Positions 50,150 to 59,127 of a stretch of DNA of 64,000 bases are shown here, piece after piece. The notes under the pieces are model-generated. The model was not told the DNA's origin. It searched no databases and saw nothing but the letters and a program-made list of their open reading frames with translations. The stretch is from Paenibacillus athensensis (GTDB lineage Bacteria; Bacillota; Bacilli; Paenibacillales; NBRC-103111): contig NZ_MYFO02000006.1 of assembly GCF_004514475.2 (NCBI RefSeq), positions 124,001 to 188,000 of the forward strand. The letters are read 5' to 3'. The translations under genes and the position numbers were made by a program. Position 1 is the first letter of the stretch. Each line of letters starts with the position of its first letter.

Positions 50150-52744
50150 ATGCAAGCAGCCATGACGACACAAACCCGAGTTTTGCCTGCAGCCATCGCG
50201 CGCTTGAACGAGCTGGCCTACAATTTGTGGTTCAGCTGGAACGACGACGCGCTTCAGCTGTTTCAGCAAATGGATGCCCGACAATGGGAGCAGACCGGCC
50301 ATAATCCGGTGCGGCTGCTGCAGGAGCTGGACGACGCCCGGCTGCAGGAGCTGAGCGCGGACAGCGGATTCCTGGAGGCGTATCAAGGCGTTATCGCCCG
50401 TTTCGACGATTATATGCAAAGCGGACATACGTGGTTTGAGCAGCGCTTCGGCAGCGGCACGCCCGTGCATATCGCTTATTTTTCGGCCGAGTTTGGCTTT
50501 CACGAATCGCTGCCGATCTATTCGGGCGGTCTCGGCGTGCTTGCCGGTGACCACTGCAAATCCGCCAGCGATCTGGGACTACCGTTCGTAGGCGTTGGCC
50601 TCTTATATAAAAAAGGCTATTTCACGCAAAAAATCGACGCGTCAGGCGGCCAGCACGCCGAGCAGCTGCATTATGATTTCGCAAGGCTGCCGATTCGTCC
50701 TGCACAAAAAGACGGCAACGATTTGACCGTCACCATCGATATGCCCGGCCGCACCGTCACGCTCAAGCTGTGGACGGTGCAGGTCGGACGCAATCCCGTC
50801 ATCTTGCTGGACGCCGACATCGCCGCCAATCAGCCCGATGACCGTGAGCTGACAGGTCAGCTCTACGGGGGCAATCAGGATACGCGCATCAGTCAGGAGA
50901 TCGTGCTCGGCATCGGGGGCGTCAAGGCGCTGCGGGCGCTTGGCATCTATCCGAACGTCTACCATATCAATGAAGGTCACGCGGCGTTTCTTGCGTTGGA
51001 GCGGCTGCGCGAGCTGCTCGGTCTTGGCCTGCCCTTCCACGCCGCCGTGGAAACCGTCCGTTCGGCTACCGTGTTTACGACGCATACGCCGGTGCCGGCC
51101 GGGCACGATGCCTTCCCGTACGGCATGGTCGAGCATCATCTCGGACCGCTGCTGGGCCAACTGAGCGCACACCGCCAAGCGCTGCTCGATCTGGGCCGCG
51201 ACGAAGCGACCGGCTTGTTCAACATGACGCATCTGGCGCTTCATACGTCCGGACTGCGCAACGGGGTCAGCCAGCTGCACGGCAAAGTGTCGCGCGGCAT
51301 GTTCCGCAGCTTCCACGGCAATGTGGAAACGCGCGAGGTACCGATCGGCGCAATTACAAACGGCGTCCATCTCGACAGCTGGACCGCGCCGGAATGGAAG
51401 GCGCTGCTGGATCGCTTCCTGCCTGGCTCGTGGAAGGACGATCAGGCCAATCCGCAGGTGTGGCAATCCGTCGAGCTGATCCCCGACGAATCGATCTGGA
51501 GCGTGCATACGAAGCTCAAGGAAAAAATGATTGCTGCCGCCCGCCGCAACCTGCAGGAGCAGCGCCGCCGCAATGGCGACAGCGCGGAGCGGATCGAGGA
51601 GGTGCGCGGCTATCTGTCGCCAAAAGCGCTGACGATTGGCTTTGCCCGCCGCTTCGCGACCTACAAGCGCGCCAACCTCATCTTCAGCGATCTGCGCCGT
51701 TTGCGCAAGCTGCTGGACGATCCGCAGCGTCCGGTGCAGTTCATTTTTGCCGGCAAAGCGCACCCTGCGGATCATCCCGGCCAGGAGCTGATTCGCGAAA
51801 TCCACCGCATCTCGCAGCTCAAGGAGTTTGCCGGCAAGGTCGTGCTGCTGGAAAATTACGACATCGATCTGGCCCGCTACCTGGTGCACGGCGTCGACGT
51901 CTGGCTGAACAATCCGCGCCGGCCGCTGGAAGCGAGCGGTACGAGCGGACAAAAAGCCGCCATGAACGGCGTGCTCAACTTCAGCGTGCTGGACGGCTGG
52001 TGGGAGGAGGGCTACGACGGCACCAACGGCTGGGCGATCGGCTCGACCGAGGACGCCGATTGGGCCGCTCAGGAGCGCGAGAACACCGAGTCGATCTACC
52101 GCCTGCTGGAAGAAGAAATCATCCCGCTGTACTACAATCAGGGCGAGCTGCCGCACCAGTGGATCAACCGCATGAAGCGCTCGATCCGCACGCTGAGCCC
52201 AGCCTACAATACGCACCGGATGGTGCAGGACTATACCGTGCAGACGTATTTGCCAACCGCCGACCGGGCGACGCGCTTTGCGATGAATGGCTACGAAACC
52301 GCGATCAAGGTCGCCGATTACAAAAAATTCATCCGCGACAACTGGCATCAGGTCGCGATTGTTTCCGTCGATGACGGCACAGCCGCCTCCGTCACTGCAG
52401 CCGCAGCAGCGGCCGCTTCGTCGGGCACGACGTCTTCAGAAGCGCCGCCGCAGCCAGCCTTGAAGCGCGTGACGGCCGACATCGCCTTTGGTCCGATCTG
52501 GCCGCCGGATACGCTTGTTGAAATCGTGCATTACGAGGAGCATAGCGGCGCTTGGGAGCAGGTCATCGTTCCGATGCAGGCTTCCGGCGATTTGGTCGAT
52601 CAGCTGCAGACGTTTACAGCCGAGCTACCGGCTCATCTTGCGCACGGCGCGCATTTTTCCGTTCGCGTTCGGCCGGTCAGTCCCGATTTTGCCCATTCGT
52701 TCGAGCTTCCGCTCATTACAACGACCCTGCACAAAGAACTATAG
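50150..52744 (+). CDS. glgP: Alpha-glucan phosphorylase (GT35, DUF3417-containing)
   Basis: An 864-residue PLP-dependent enzyme releasing glucose 1-phosphate from alpha-glucans. The N-terminal DUF3417 (about 8-110, starting LAYNLWFSWN) marks the Thermotoga/Mycobacterium-type GlgP. Then come HIAYFSAEFGFHESLPIYSGGLGVLAGDH and the PLP site GTSGQKAAMNG near residue 600. The tail (about 745-864) is Ala/Ser-rich and then folds as a beta-rich domain of its own. The ATG at 50150 is preferred because GGGAAGAGGA stands 9 bp upstream; longer starts have no good site. Confidence 0.92.
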   Translation: MQAAMTTQTRVLPAAIARLNELAYNLWFSWNDDALQLFQQMDARQWEQTGHNPVRLLQELDDARLQELSADSGFLEAYQGVIARFDDYMQSGHTWFEQRFGSGTPVHIAYFSAEFGFHESLPIYSGGLGVLAGDHCKSASDLGLPFVGVGLLYKKGYFTQKIDASGGQHAEQLHYDFARLPIRPAQKDGNDLTVTIDMPGRTVTLKLWTVQVGRNPVILLDADIAANQPDDRELTGQLYGGNQDTRISQEIVLGIGGVKALRALGIYPNVYHINEGHAAFLALERLRELLGLGLPFHAAVETVRSATVFTTHTPVPAGHDAFPYGMVEHHLGPLLGQLSAHRQALLDLGRDEATGLFNMTHLALHTSGLRNGVSQLHGKVSRGMFRSFHGNVETREVPIGAITNGVHLDSWTAPEWKALLDRFLPGSWKDDQANPQVWQSVELIPDESIWSVHTKLKEKMIAAARRNLQEQRRRNGDSAERIEEVRGYLSPKALTIGFARRFATYKRANLIFSDLRRLRKLLDDPQRPVQFIFAGKAHPADHPGQELIREIHRISQLKEFAGKVVLLENYDIDLARYLVHGVDVWLNNPRRPLEASGTSGQKAAMNGVLNFSVLDGWWEEGYDGTNGWAIGSTEDADWAAQERENTESIYRLLEEEIIPLYYNQGELPHQWINRMKRSIRTLSPAYNTHRMVQDYTVQTYLPTADRATRFAMNGYETAIKVADYKKFIRDNWHQVAIVSVDDGTAASVTAAAAAAASSGTTSSEAPPQPALKRVTADIAFGPIWPPDTLVEIVHYEEHSGAWEQVIVPMQASGDLVDQLQTFTAELPAHLAHGAHFSVRVRPVSPDFAHSFELPLITTTLHKEL

Positions 52745-52748
52745 TGCT

Positions 52749-52774
52749 AAAGCCCCGATTGGGGCTTTTCTTCT
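52749..52774 (+). terminator. Terminator of glgP
   Basis: AAGCCCC pairs with GGGGCTT around GATT, followed by TTCTTCTT. Confidence 0.8.
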
Positions 52775-52880
52775 TGGGTTTAATTGATTATTATGAAAGT
52801 AGAAACCTGTGTATGATCGGCTTGCCGGGCATCTGACGCCATTAGCCGGTCGTATGCAAATCCTTCTCAGTGGTGATGCT

Positions 52881-53567
52881 ATGAATTGGAATCAAGCGAT
52901 TGAACTGGAGTTACTTGCGCCCAAGGCTGACTGCCGTCTGATCATCGTTGGTGAAACGAATGACGGGCAGCCCTTCTGCTACGAGGATAAATTTGCGATT
53001 CAGCGCATCGGACCTGCCGAGTTTACCGCTTTGCTGGAGTTTCCCGGTATCAATCCGCTTGAGAAGCTTGATCATGTCTCGTTTATCGAGTTTTCCTTCC
53101 GCGAGCGGGGGGTTCTGTATTTCACGTTTGTCGACCTGCTGCAGCTGGATGTACGCCGGACAAGCTGTCTCTTGACGTTGTCCGTGCCTGGTGAGCTGAC
53201 CACGCAGCAGAGCCGGCAGTATACGCGAATCAGCATGCTCGCCCGCACGCCGATTACAGCGCGAATTGTCGGGCTTCGCCGCAAAGCGACCCATGCAGGC
53301 ACCGTTTTTTCCGGGCAAATGCTCGATATCAGCGGAGGGGGCCTGTCCTTTATTACGTCCAACCGGATGTTTTATCCGCTTTATCTGGAGCTGAGCTTTG
53401 TGCTTCCGGGCCAAACGTCGAAGATGACCGTGTGCGGAGAAATCGTGCGCGTCTCGAATTTTGCCAATGATTCGTACCGGATCGCGGTCGAATTCTGCAA
53501 TACGCCGGATGCGATTTTGTACCGGATCGACGATTACTGCACCAGCACCGTCAACGGGCAGGGCTAG
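52881..53567 (+). CDS. PilZ-domain cyclic-di-GMP receptor
   Basis: A 228-residue soluble protein. An N-terminal beta domain like YcgR-N (about 10-105) is followed by a PilZ barrel (about 115-225). Both ligand-binding motifs are present: RQYTR (RxxxR, in QQSRQYTRIS) and DISGGG (D/NxSxxG). In Bacillus such YcgR/YpfA-like proteins slow flagella on binding c-di-GMP. Its presence with two diguanylate cyclases in the window closes a signalling loop. It may be cotranscribed with the NAD kinase gene, 41 bp downstream. Confidence 0.9.
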   Translation: MNWNQAIELELLAPKADCRLIIVGETNDGQPFCYEDKFAIQRIGPAEFTALLEFPGINPLEKLDHVSFIEFSFRERGVLYFTFVDLLQLDVRRTSCLLTLSVPGELTTQQSRQYTRISMLARTPITARIVGLRRKATHAGTVFSGQMLDISGGGLSFITSNRMFYPLYLELSFVLPGQTSKMTVCGEIVRVSNFANDSYRIAVEFCNTPDAILYRIDDYCTSTVNGQG

Positions 53568-53608
53568 CAACCGCCGATTGCAAGGAAGAAGGGTAGGAGG
53601 AACGCAAG

Positions 53609-54421
53609 TTGAAATATTTTTTGGTTCATCGGGGAGACGATATCTCCAGACAGCTCGCCGAGCAATTCCATACGCTGGCGGCCGAGCACGGCACGCCGCT
53701 GTGCGAGGAGGCACCGGACATCGTATTGTCCATCGGCGGAGACGGCACGCTGCTGCATGCTTTTCACAAATACAAGGAGCAGCTGGAGACGATCGCTTTT
53801 GTCGGCATTCATACCGGGCGGCTCGGTTTTTTTGCCGACTGGAAGCCGGATGAGCTGGGCGTGCTCGCGCAGCTGATTTTTCAGACCCGGACGCCCGAAG
53901 AACTGTCGGTTGTGCATTACCCGGTGGTCGAGATCGAGCTGACGACGGAAGCCGGCATCGAAACGCATTTGGCGTTAAACGAATTCACGCTCAAGGGCAT
54001 CGAGGAAACGCTGGTCGCGCAGCTCGACATCAACGACGAGAAGTTCGAAATGTTTCGCGGCGACGGCATTTGCATCTCATCTCCTTCGGGAAGCACGGCT
54101 TACAACAAAAGCTTGGGCGGAGCTATCGTCCACCCGTCGCTGGCGGCCATTCAGATCGCGGAAATCGCTTCGATCAACAATCGCGTCTACCGGACGCTGG
54201 GCTCGCCGATCATTTTGCCCAAGCATCATCATTGCGACATTTATCCGCGCGAGCACCAGCATATGCTGCTGTCCATCGACCACCAGTACATTCAGCGCAG
54301 CGACGTCAAGTCAATCCGCTGCCGCGTCGCCGCCGACCTCAAGGTCAAATTCGCGCGCTTCCGGCCTTTTCCGTTCTGGAACCGGGTTCGCGAAGCGTTC
54401 ATTGGCTACGATATCAAGTAG
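53609..54421 (+). CDS. nadK: NAD kinase
   Basis: A 270-residue cytoplasmic kinase producing NADP from NAD. The GGDG motif is at 43-46, followed by NEFTLKGIEETL and the SPSGSTAYNKSLGGAIVHP block that binds NAD. The length matches the short PpnK type of Bacillales. The start is TTG at 53609, with GTAGGAGG 8 bp upstream. Confidence 0.95.
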   Translation: MKYFLVHRGDDISRQLAEQFHTLAAEHGTPLCEEAPDIVLSIGGDGTLLHAFHKYKEQLETIAFVGIHTGRLGFFADWKPDELGVLAQLIFQTRTPEELSVVHYPVVEIELTTEAGIETHLALNEFTLKGIEETLVAQLDINDEKFEMFRGDGICISSPSGSTAYNKSLGGAIVHPSLAAIQIAEIASINNRVYRTLGSPIILPKHHHCDIYPREHQHMLLSIDHQYIQRSDVKSIRCRVAADLKVKFARFRPFPFWNRVREAFIGYDIK

Positions 54422-54434
54422 GTTCAGGCTTCGG

Positions 54435-54467
54435 ACGCCCGTCACATCCAGTGAGCGGGTGTTTTTT
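54435..54467 (+). terminator. Terminator of nadK
   Basis: ACGCCCG (54435-54441) pairs with CGGGTGT (54456-54462) with one wobble, followed by T. The 145 bp between here and the kinase stop codon show no gene. Confidence 0.55.
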
Positions 54468-54613
54468 GCGTGCAAGCAAACAAACAAAAGCCCGCCTGCT
54501 CCAGATGGAGCTGACGAGCTTCTTGTGAATGGCCTGCGGCGCGAAAGGTTGGCGGCACATAGCCCTTGTTGGGGTGCCATGTTGTGCTGCCTGACTGCCA
54601 CGCCCGCCGCACC

Positions 54614-57145
54614 TCAACCGCTGGCCGGCAACTGAATGTCAAACGTCGTCCCGTGGCCCATTTCGCTGCTGATGCCGATTTTGCCGCCGTGATGCTCGAC
54701 GATTTTGAAGCTGACCATCAGTCCGAGTCCGGTGCCGTTCGCTTTCGTCGTGAAGAACGGTTCGCCGAGCCGCGGCAGACATTCCGCCGGAATCCCGCCG
54801 CCCTGATCGGTGATCAGCACGCACACCTTGCCGCCGGAGCGCCGCGGCTCGATGCAGATTTCGCCGCCGTGCGGCATCGCTTCAATCGCATTTTTGATCA
54901 TGTTGATGAACACTTGCTTGAGCTGATTTTCGTCCCCTTGGACAATCATCGGCTCTGCAGTCGATTTCATAACCAGTTGGACTCCGCTCAGCAGCGCTTG
55001 CGCCTCCAGCAGCGTGATCACGTGCCGCAGCGCCTGCGCCAGATCGAGATGACGAATTGCCGATCCCTGATCGGGCTTGGCCAGCATCAGCAGCTCGCTG
55101 ACAATCAGCTCGATCCGGTCGATTTCACCGACCATAATGGCAAAATGCTCCTCTTTGCCGCTGCTCACCGGCTGAATGACCTTGAGAAATCCTTTAAGCG
55201 ACGTCAGCGGATTGCGGATTTCATGGGCAATGCCTGCCGCCAGCTGGCCGGCCACGTTCAGCCGTTCCGACGCCTGCAGCCGCTCTTGGGCGATCTTGCG
55301 TTCCGTTACGTCGCGCACGATCATGTACACGGCTGGCTTGTTCTGGTAGACGGTTGCGAGCGATTTGACCTCGACATCGATCACCCGTCCATCCAGCCGC
55401 ACAAAGCGCTGCTCCAGCGGTTCCTGCGGTTGGCCCGCCGCAACCGGAGCCTGCTGCTTCCAATCGCCGGCCAAGTCGCCGCCCGGCATAAACGTCCGCG
55501 AATGCCCCATCACCTGCTCCTTGCTGAACCCGCCGAACAGCTTGACCGCTGTGTCGTTCACATACAGCCATTCGCCTTCCGAGCTGATGATGACCGCATC
55601 CGGCGAATGCTCCACCAGTTGGCGGTAACGCTCTTCCTGCTCCTTCAGCTCGTCCACCGCCATCTTGCGCTCGGTAATATCGCGGGCGATGCCAAGCACC
55701 TTCTCCAGCCGCCCTTCCTCGTCGCGAATGATCTTCACCATCGATTCCATCCAGACATAGCTGCCGTTCTTGTGCTGCATGCGGAGCGTAAACATGTCCA
55801 CGTCGGCATGGTGCAGCAGCTGCGAATCGAGCACCGATGAAATATCGTCGCGGTGAAGCAGGGCAAAGCTGTGCTGGCCGATCAGCTCCTCCGGCTTGTA
55901 GCCGAGCAGCCGATCCACCGACGGACTGACATAACCGAAAAAACCGTCCGGCGTCGTATACGTAATCAGATCCTGCGCATGGCTGGCGACCAGCGCCGAC
56001 ATCTCCTCGCTGAGCCGCAGCTTTTCCTCGCGATGCCGCTGCAGCGTCATATCGCGAAATACGCTGATCGTCTCCAGATGCTCGCCCGACAGCTCATGCC
56101 GGATGATTTTGCTCGCGACCTCGATCCACACCGCTTGTCCATCCTTACGGACAAGCCGGTAGCTGTACACGCCGCGATCCGCCGGTGCGTCCAGCTGCTG
56201 CCAGCGCGTGCGCAGCGGGCCCGCGTCGTCTTCATGCACGAACAGGTAGCCGGATTGCCCGATCAGCTCCTCCGGCTCATAGCCGAGCAGCGTCCGCGAG
56301 GCCGGCGATACATACAGCAGCTCCCCGTCAGGAGCAATCCGGCAAATCATATCCACCGAATGCTCGGCTAACAGGCGATACCGCTCCTCGCTCTCCTTCA
56401 GCGCTGCGCTTTGCTTGGGCGAATCGCTGCGCCGCTTGGCGATCCCGTACACGACTGGCTCCCGCTCGTCCATGACAACAGCTGTATGCACGACGCTGAC
56501 GCCGATCGTATGCCCGCTCTTGTGGCGAAATTCCAGCTCGTACGATTGCGGGAAGCCCTTGCTCGCCTTGTCGAACGAGCGGCCGACGCGTTCCAGATCG
56601 CTGCTGTCCAGCAACGTATTGAGCTGAACCAGCTCATTCGGCTCGTAGCCGGTCAGCTGCTCGCAGGCATGATTCAGAACCAGCATCGAGCCGTTCTGCC
56701 ACAGCGCGTAGATCATATCAGGGTCATGCTCAAACAAGTTGCGGTAACGCAGCTCGCTTTCCTTCAAAGCCAGCTCGTTCAGCTTGCGCTCATGAATATT
56801 TTTGACATACACCAGCAAATAGGGCGATTCCGCTCGGCGCTCCTTGTGCATCGCCACATCCACGCTGACCCAGAGAGCTTGCCCGTTTTTACGGATCAGA
56901 CGCTTCTCCAACTCGTAACGCTCCAGCTTCCGCGCCATGAGCTGATCGAGCACCACCGCTTCCCGATACAGATCCTCCGGCTCGGTCATGTCGACAAACG
57001 ACATCGCCAGCAGCTCATCTTCCATGTACCCCGACAGTTCGCTAAACGCTTCATTTACAAAAAACCAGCGCCCGTTCAAATCCGCCATGCCGATGCCAAT
57101 CGGCGCATGAGCGAAGGCGCTTTTCATCCATTGCTGCTTTCGCAT
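54614..57145 (-). CDS. Soluble histidine kinase with five PAS domains (sporulation-kinase type)
   Basis: An 843-residue cytoplasmic kinase with no transmembrane segment. Five successive PAS/PAC units fill residues 1-620; each has the pattern HSxDMI-type start and the GYEPEELIGQ block. The HisKA helix has the phospho-acceptor His in GIAHEIRNPLTSLKGF (near 641). HATPase_c follows with NMIKNAIEAM (N box), ITDQGGGIP (G1) and GTGLGLMV (G2). This matches KinA/KinE kinases that feed the Spo0F phosphorelay. The ATG at 57145 follows GGGGAG by 8 bp. No partner regulator is adjacent. Confidence 0.93.
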   Translation of the reverse strand: MRKQQWMKSAFAHAPIGIGMADLNGRWFFVNEAFSELSGYMEDELLAMSFVDMTEPEDLYREAVVLDQLMARKLERYELEKRLIRKNGQALWVSVDVAMHKERRAESPYLLVYVKNIHERKLNELALKESELRYRNLFEHDPDMIYALWQNGSMLVLNHACEQLTGYEPNELVQLNTLLDSSDLERVGRSFDKASKGFPQSYELEFRHKSGHTIGVSVVHTAVVMDEREPVVYGIAKRRSDSPKQSAALKESEERYRLLAEHSVDMICRIAPDGELLYVSPASRTLLGYEPEELIGQSGYLFVHEDDAGPLRTRWQQLDAPADRGVYSYRLVRKDGQAVWIEVASKIIRHELSGEHLETISVFRDMTLQRHREEKLRLSEEMSALVASHAQDLITYTTPDGFFGYVSPSVDRLLGYKPEELIGQHSFALLHRDDISSVLDSQLLHHADVDMFTLRMQHKNGSYVWMESMVKIIRDEEGRLEKVLGIARDITERKMAVDELKEQEERYRQLVEHSPDAVIISSEGEWLYVNDTAVKLFGGFSKEQVMGHSRTFMPGGDLAGDWKQQAPVAAGQPQEPLEQRFVRLDGRVIDVEVKSLATVYQNKPAVYMIVRDVTERKIAQERLQASERLNVAGQLAAGIAHEIRNPLTSLKGFLKVIQPVSSGKEEHFAIMVGEIDRIELIVSELLMLAKPDQGSAIRHLDLAQALRHVITLLEAQALLSGVQLVMKSTAEPMIVQGDENQLKQVFINMIKNAIEAMPHGGEICIEPRRSGGKVCVLITDQGGGIPAECLPRLGEPFFTTKANGTGLGLMVSFKIVEHHGGKIGISSEMGHGTTFDIQLPASG

Positions 57146-57240
57146 ACCCGTACTCCCCGATATCTTCACAATTCAGTTTTTGCCTGTTAATTCCAGCATA
57201 AGACTAATCTTATATTTTATCAATAAATGTTGCAAAAAAA

Positions 57241-57273
57241 GTAAAAACCTCAGAAGGTGCGTTCCCTTCTGAG
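57241..57273 (-). terminator. Terminator of the yutD-like gene
   Basis: CCTCAGAAGG (57248-57257) pairs with CCTTCTGAGG (57264-57273); on the minus strand TTTTT follows. Confidence 0.88.
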
Positions 57274-57287
57274 GCTGGAGCGGGCGT

Positions 57288-58055
57288 TTACCCGGACGTT
57301 GGCGCGCCGCTGCCCGACTCTGGCCGCGCAGACGAATGCGGATTGTGCTTGTTCCCCTGATTGGCCGGCTGGTTCTGACCCTGATTCTGACCTTGATTGT
57401 GGTTCTGGCCTTGCTGCTGGTTATGGCCCTGATGCTGCTGGCTGTTGCGCCCGTGATGCTGGCCGCGGCCCTGATGCTGGCGCCGGCCTTGCCCCTGCTG
57501 GTTGTGACCCTGCCGGGGAGCCTCGTCCTGCTGCTCCTGCTTGCCGGTCTGCTCCTGCTTGGGCTCCTGCTGCTTGTGGTCCTGCCTATGGTCCTGCTTG
57601 TGGCCGTGCTCCTGCCGGGCGGGCTGCTCCGGTCTGGGCTCGCGTTCGCGCTTGTGCTCGTGCCGGGGCCTCGGCGCATGGCTGTGAACCCGGGCGCTTG
57701 GCTGCGGCTGCTGGGCCGCTCCCTCCTCTTGACCTGCGCCCTGCTCACCGGACGGGCTCGGGCTTGCGCCCGCTGGTGCCTTATTGGCGACTTTTTCGAC
57801 GATAAAATATGCGCAGCCGAAGTTGCAATATTCATTAAGGTAGTCCTGCAACGACGCGATCGAGCTTTCCTTGGTCGCCTTCGAATTGGTTTCCTTGAAA
57901 AAACCGCGCAGCCGCAGCTGGTTATAACCCCAGTCCCCAACGATGTAATCGTAGCGTTCCAGCACCTCGCTGTAGCGGTCGCGGAACACCTCGTAGTTCC
58001 AGGCGTTTTTGTGCTCGTTGATCAGCTCGTATGTTTTGTTCCCGATATGAATCAT
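57288..58055 (-). CDS. YutD-like protein with long His/Gln-rich tail
   Basis: A 255-residue protein. The first 92 residues are a YutD domain (MIHIGNKTYELINEHKNAWNYEVFRDRYSEVLERYDYIVGDWGYNQLRL, GFFKETNS, YCNFGCAYFIVEK). The other 160 residues are low complexity, with stretches of His, Gln, Asn, Gly and Arg (for example GQNHNQGQNQGQNQ). YutD of Bacillus is about 100 residues and of unknown function, so the tail is an addition. GGGGAG precedes the ATG. The frame is uninterrupted; the tail may bind metal or nucleic acid, but that is a guess. Confidence 0.85.
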   Translation of the reverse strand: MIHIGNKTYELINEHKNAWNYEVFRDRYSEVLERYDYIVGDWGYNQLRLRGFFKETNSKATKESSIASLQDYLNEYCNFGCAYFIVEKVANKAPAGASPSPSGEQGAGQEEGAAQQPQPSARVHSHAPRPRHEHKREREPRPEQPARQEHGHKQDHRQDHKQQEPKQEQTGKQEQQDEAPRQGHNQQGQGRRQHQGRGQHHGRNSQQHQGHNQQQGQNHNQGQNQGQNQPANQGNKHNPHSSARPESGSGAPTSG

Positions 58056-58090
58056 CCGTGACGTCTCCCCTTCCCAAAAGCGGCGAAGCC

Positions 58091-58990
58091 CTACGCCTTC
58101 GTAGCCGCCTGCACCTGTTCATGCGCATGATAGGAGCTCCGCACCAGGGGACCCGACTCCACGTGCTTGAACCCGCGTTTCATGCCTTCTTCCTTGAGCA
58201 GCGCGAACTGCTCCGGCGTGTAATACCGCTCGACGGACAAATGCGTCTTCGTCGGCTGCAAGTACTGGCCGATGGTCATAATATCGCAGCCGACAGCGCG
58301 CAGGTCGTCCATCGTCTGCAGCACCTCCGCCCACTCTTCCCCGACGCCCAGCATGATGCTTGACTTCGTCGGAATATTCGGAGCCATGCGCTTGGAGCGC
58401 TCCAGCAGCTCCAGCGAGCGGCGATATTTGGCTTTGGACCGCACGCGGTCGGACAACCGCTCCACCGTCTCCATATTGTGGTTCAAAATATCGGGCTTCG
58501 CCTCCAGCACCGTCGCCAGCGACGCCTCGCGCCCCAGAAAATCGGGAATCAGCACCTCAACGCTGCAAAGCGGCAGCCGCGCGCGAATTTGCTTGATCGA
58601 TTCGGCAAAAATCGACGCTCCCCCGTCGGCCAGATCGTCGCGGGCTACCGACGTGACCACGCAATGGCGCAGCCCCATCTGCTCGGCGGCTTCCGCCACC
58701 CGCTGCGGCTCCTGCAGATCCAGCTCGGTCGGCAGGCCGGTCTTGACCGCGCAAAAGCGGCAGGCTCGCGTACAAATATCGCCCAATATCATAAAAGTCG
58801 CCGTCCGGTTCGCCCAGCATTCGTGGATGTTTGGACATTTGGCTTCCTCGCAAACGGTATGCAGCGTCTTCGAACGCATCATCGATTTGATTTCTTTAAA
58901 ATTGTCGTCGCCGGCGTTCAGCTTGATTTTCAGCCATTCCGGCTTTCTCTCTATCGGTTTTGCAGGCATCGGCATGTACCGCCTTTTCAT
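58091..58990 (-). CDS. lipA: Lipoyl synthase
   Basis: A 299-residue radical SAM enzyme that inserts two sulfurs into octanoyl groups. The auxiliary cluster motif is [12 protein letters not shown] (C-x4-C-x5-C) and the SAM cluster motif is CTRACRFC (CxxxCxxC). The C-terminal block [35 protein letters not shown] is conserved. GAGGAAA is 2-4 bp before the ATG at 58990. It lies 35 bp upstream of the yutD-like gene and shares its operon; yutD next to lipA is a familiar Bacillales arrangement. Confidence 0.95.
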   Translation of the reverse strand: MKRRYMPMPAKPIERKPEWLKIKLNAGDDNFKEIKSMMRSKTLHTVCEEAKCPNIHECWANRTATFMILGDICTRACRFCAVKTGLPTELDLQEPQRVAEAAEQMGLRHCVVTSVARDDLADGGASIFAESIKQIRARLPLCSVEVLIPDFLGREASLATVLEAKPDILNHNMETVERLSDRVRSKAKYRRSLELLERSKRMAPNIPTKSSIMLGVGEEWAEVLQTMDDLRAVGCDIMTIGQYLQPTKTHLSVERYYTPEQFALLKEEGMKRGFKHVESGPLVRSSYHAHEQVQAATKA

Positions 58991-59008
58991 GGTTTCCTCG
59001 CTGTTGCT

Positions 59009-59036
59009 ATTATAACATGAATGAAAGACAAAACAA
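59009..59036 (-). promoter_or_regulatory. Promoter of lipA-yutD
   Basis: On the minus strand TTGTTT (59036-59031), 16-bp spacer, perfect TATAAT (59014-59009), 20 bp before the start codon. Confidence 0.65.
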
Positions 59037-59056
59037 TCCACTTTGCCCGGCAGATA

Positions 59057-59065
59057 TGGTACACT
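59057..59065 (+). promoter_or_regulatory. Extended -10 element of the lar operon
   Basis: TGGTACACT is a TGn-extended -10, about 60 bp before the larE start; no good -35 is visible. Confidence 0.4.
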
Positions 59066-59127
59066 GAACAGGATGGGGTTTTGGGCGCTCCGGCCTGTAA
59101 CCGGACGCTGCAAGGGAGGCCAAACGC

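Noticed and set aside
50642-52348. A 568-codon minus-strand frame opposite glgP
   Set aside because: It is the shadow of the phosphorylase, whose PLP-binding and DUF3417 motifs are intact on the plus strand.
59043-59127. A longer lipA start on the minus strand extending to 59149
   Set aside because: The extension runs through the TATAAT promoter; the ATG at 58990 has a ribosome site and gives the normal family length.
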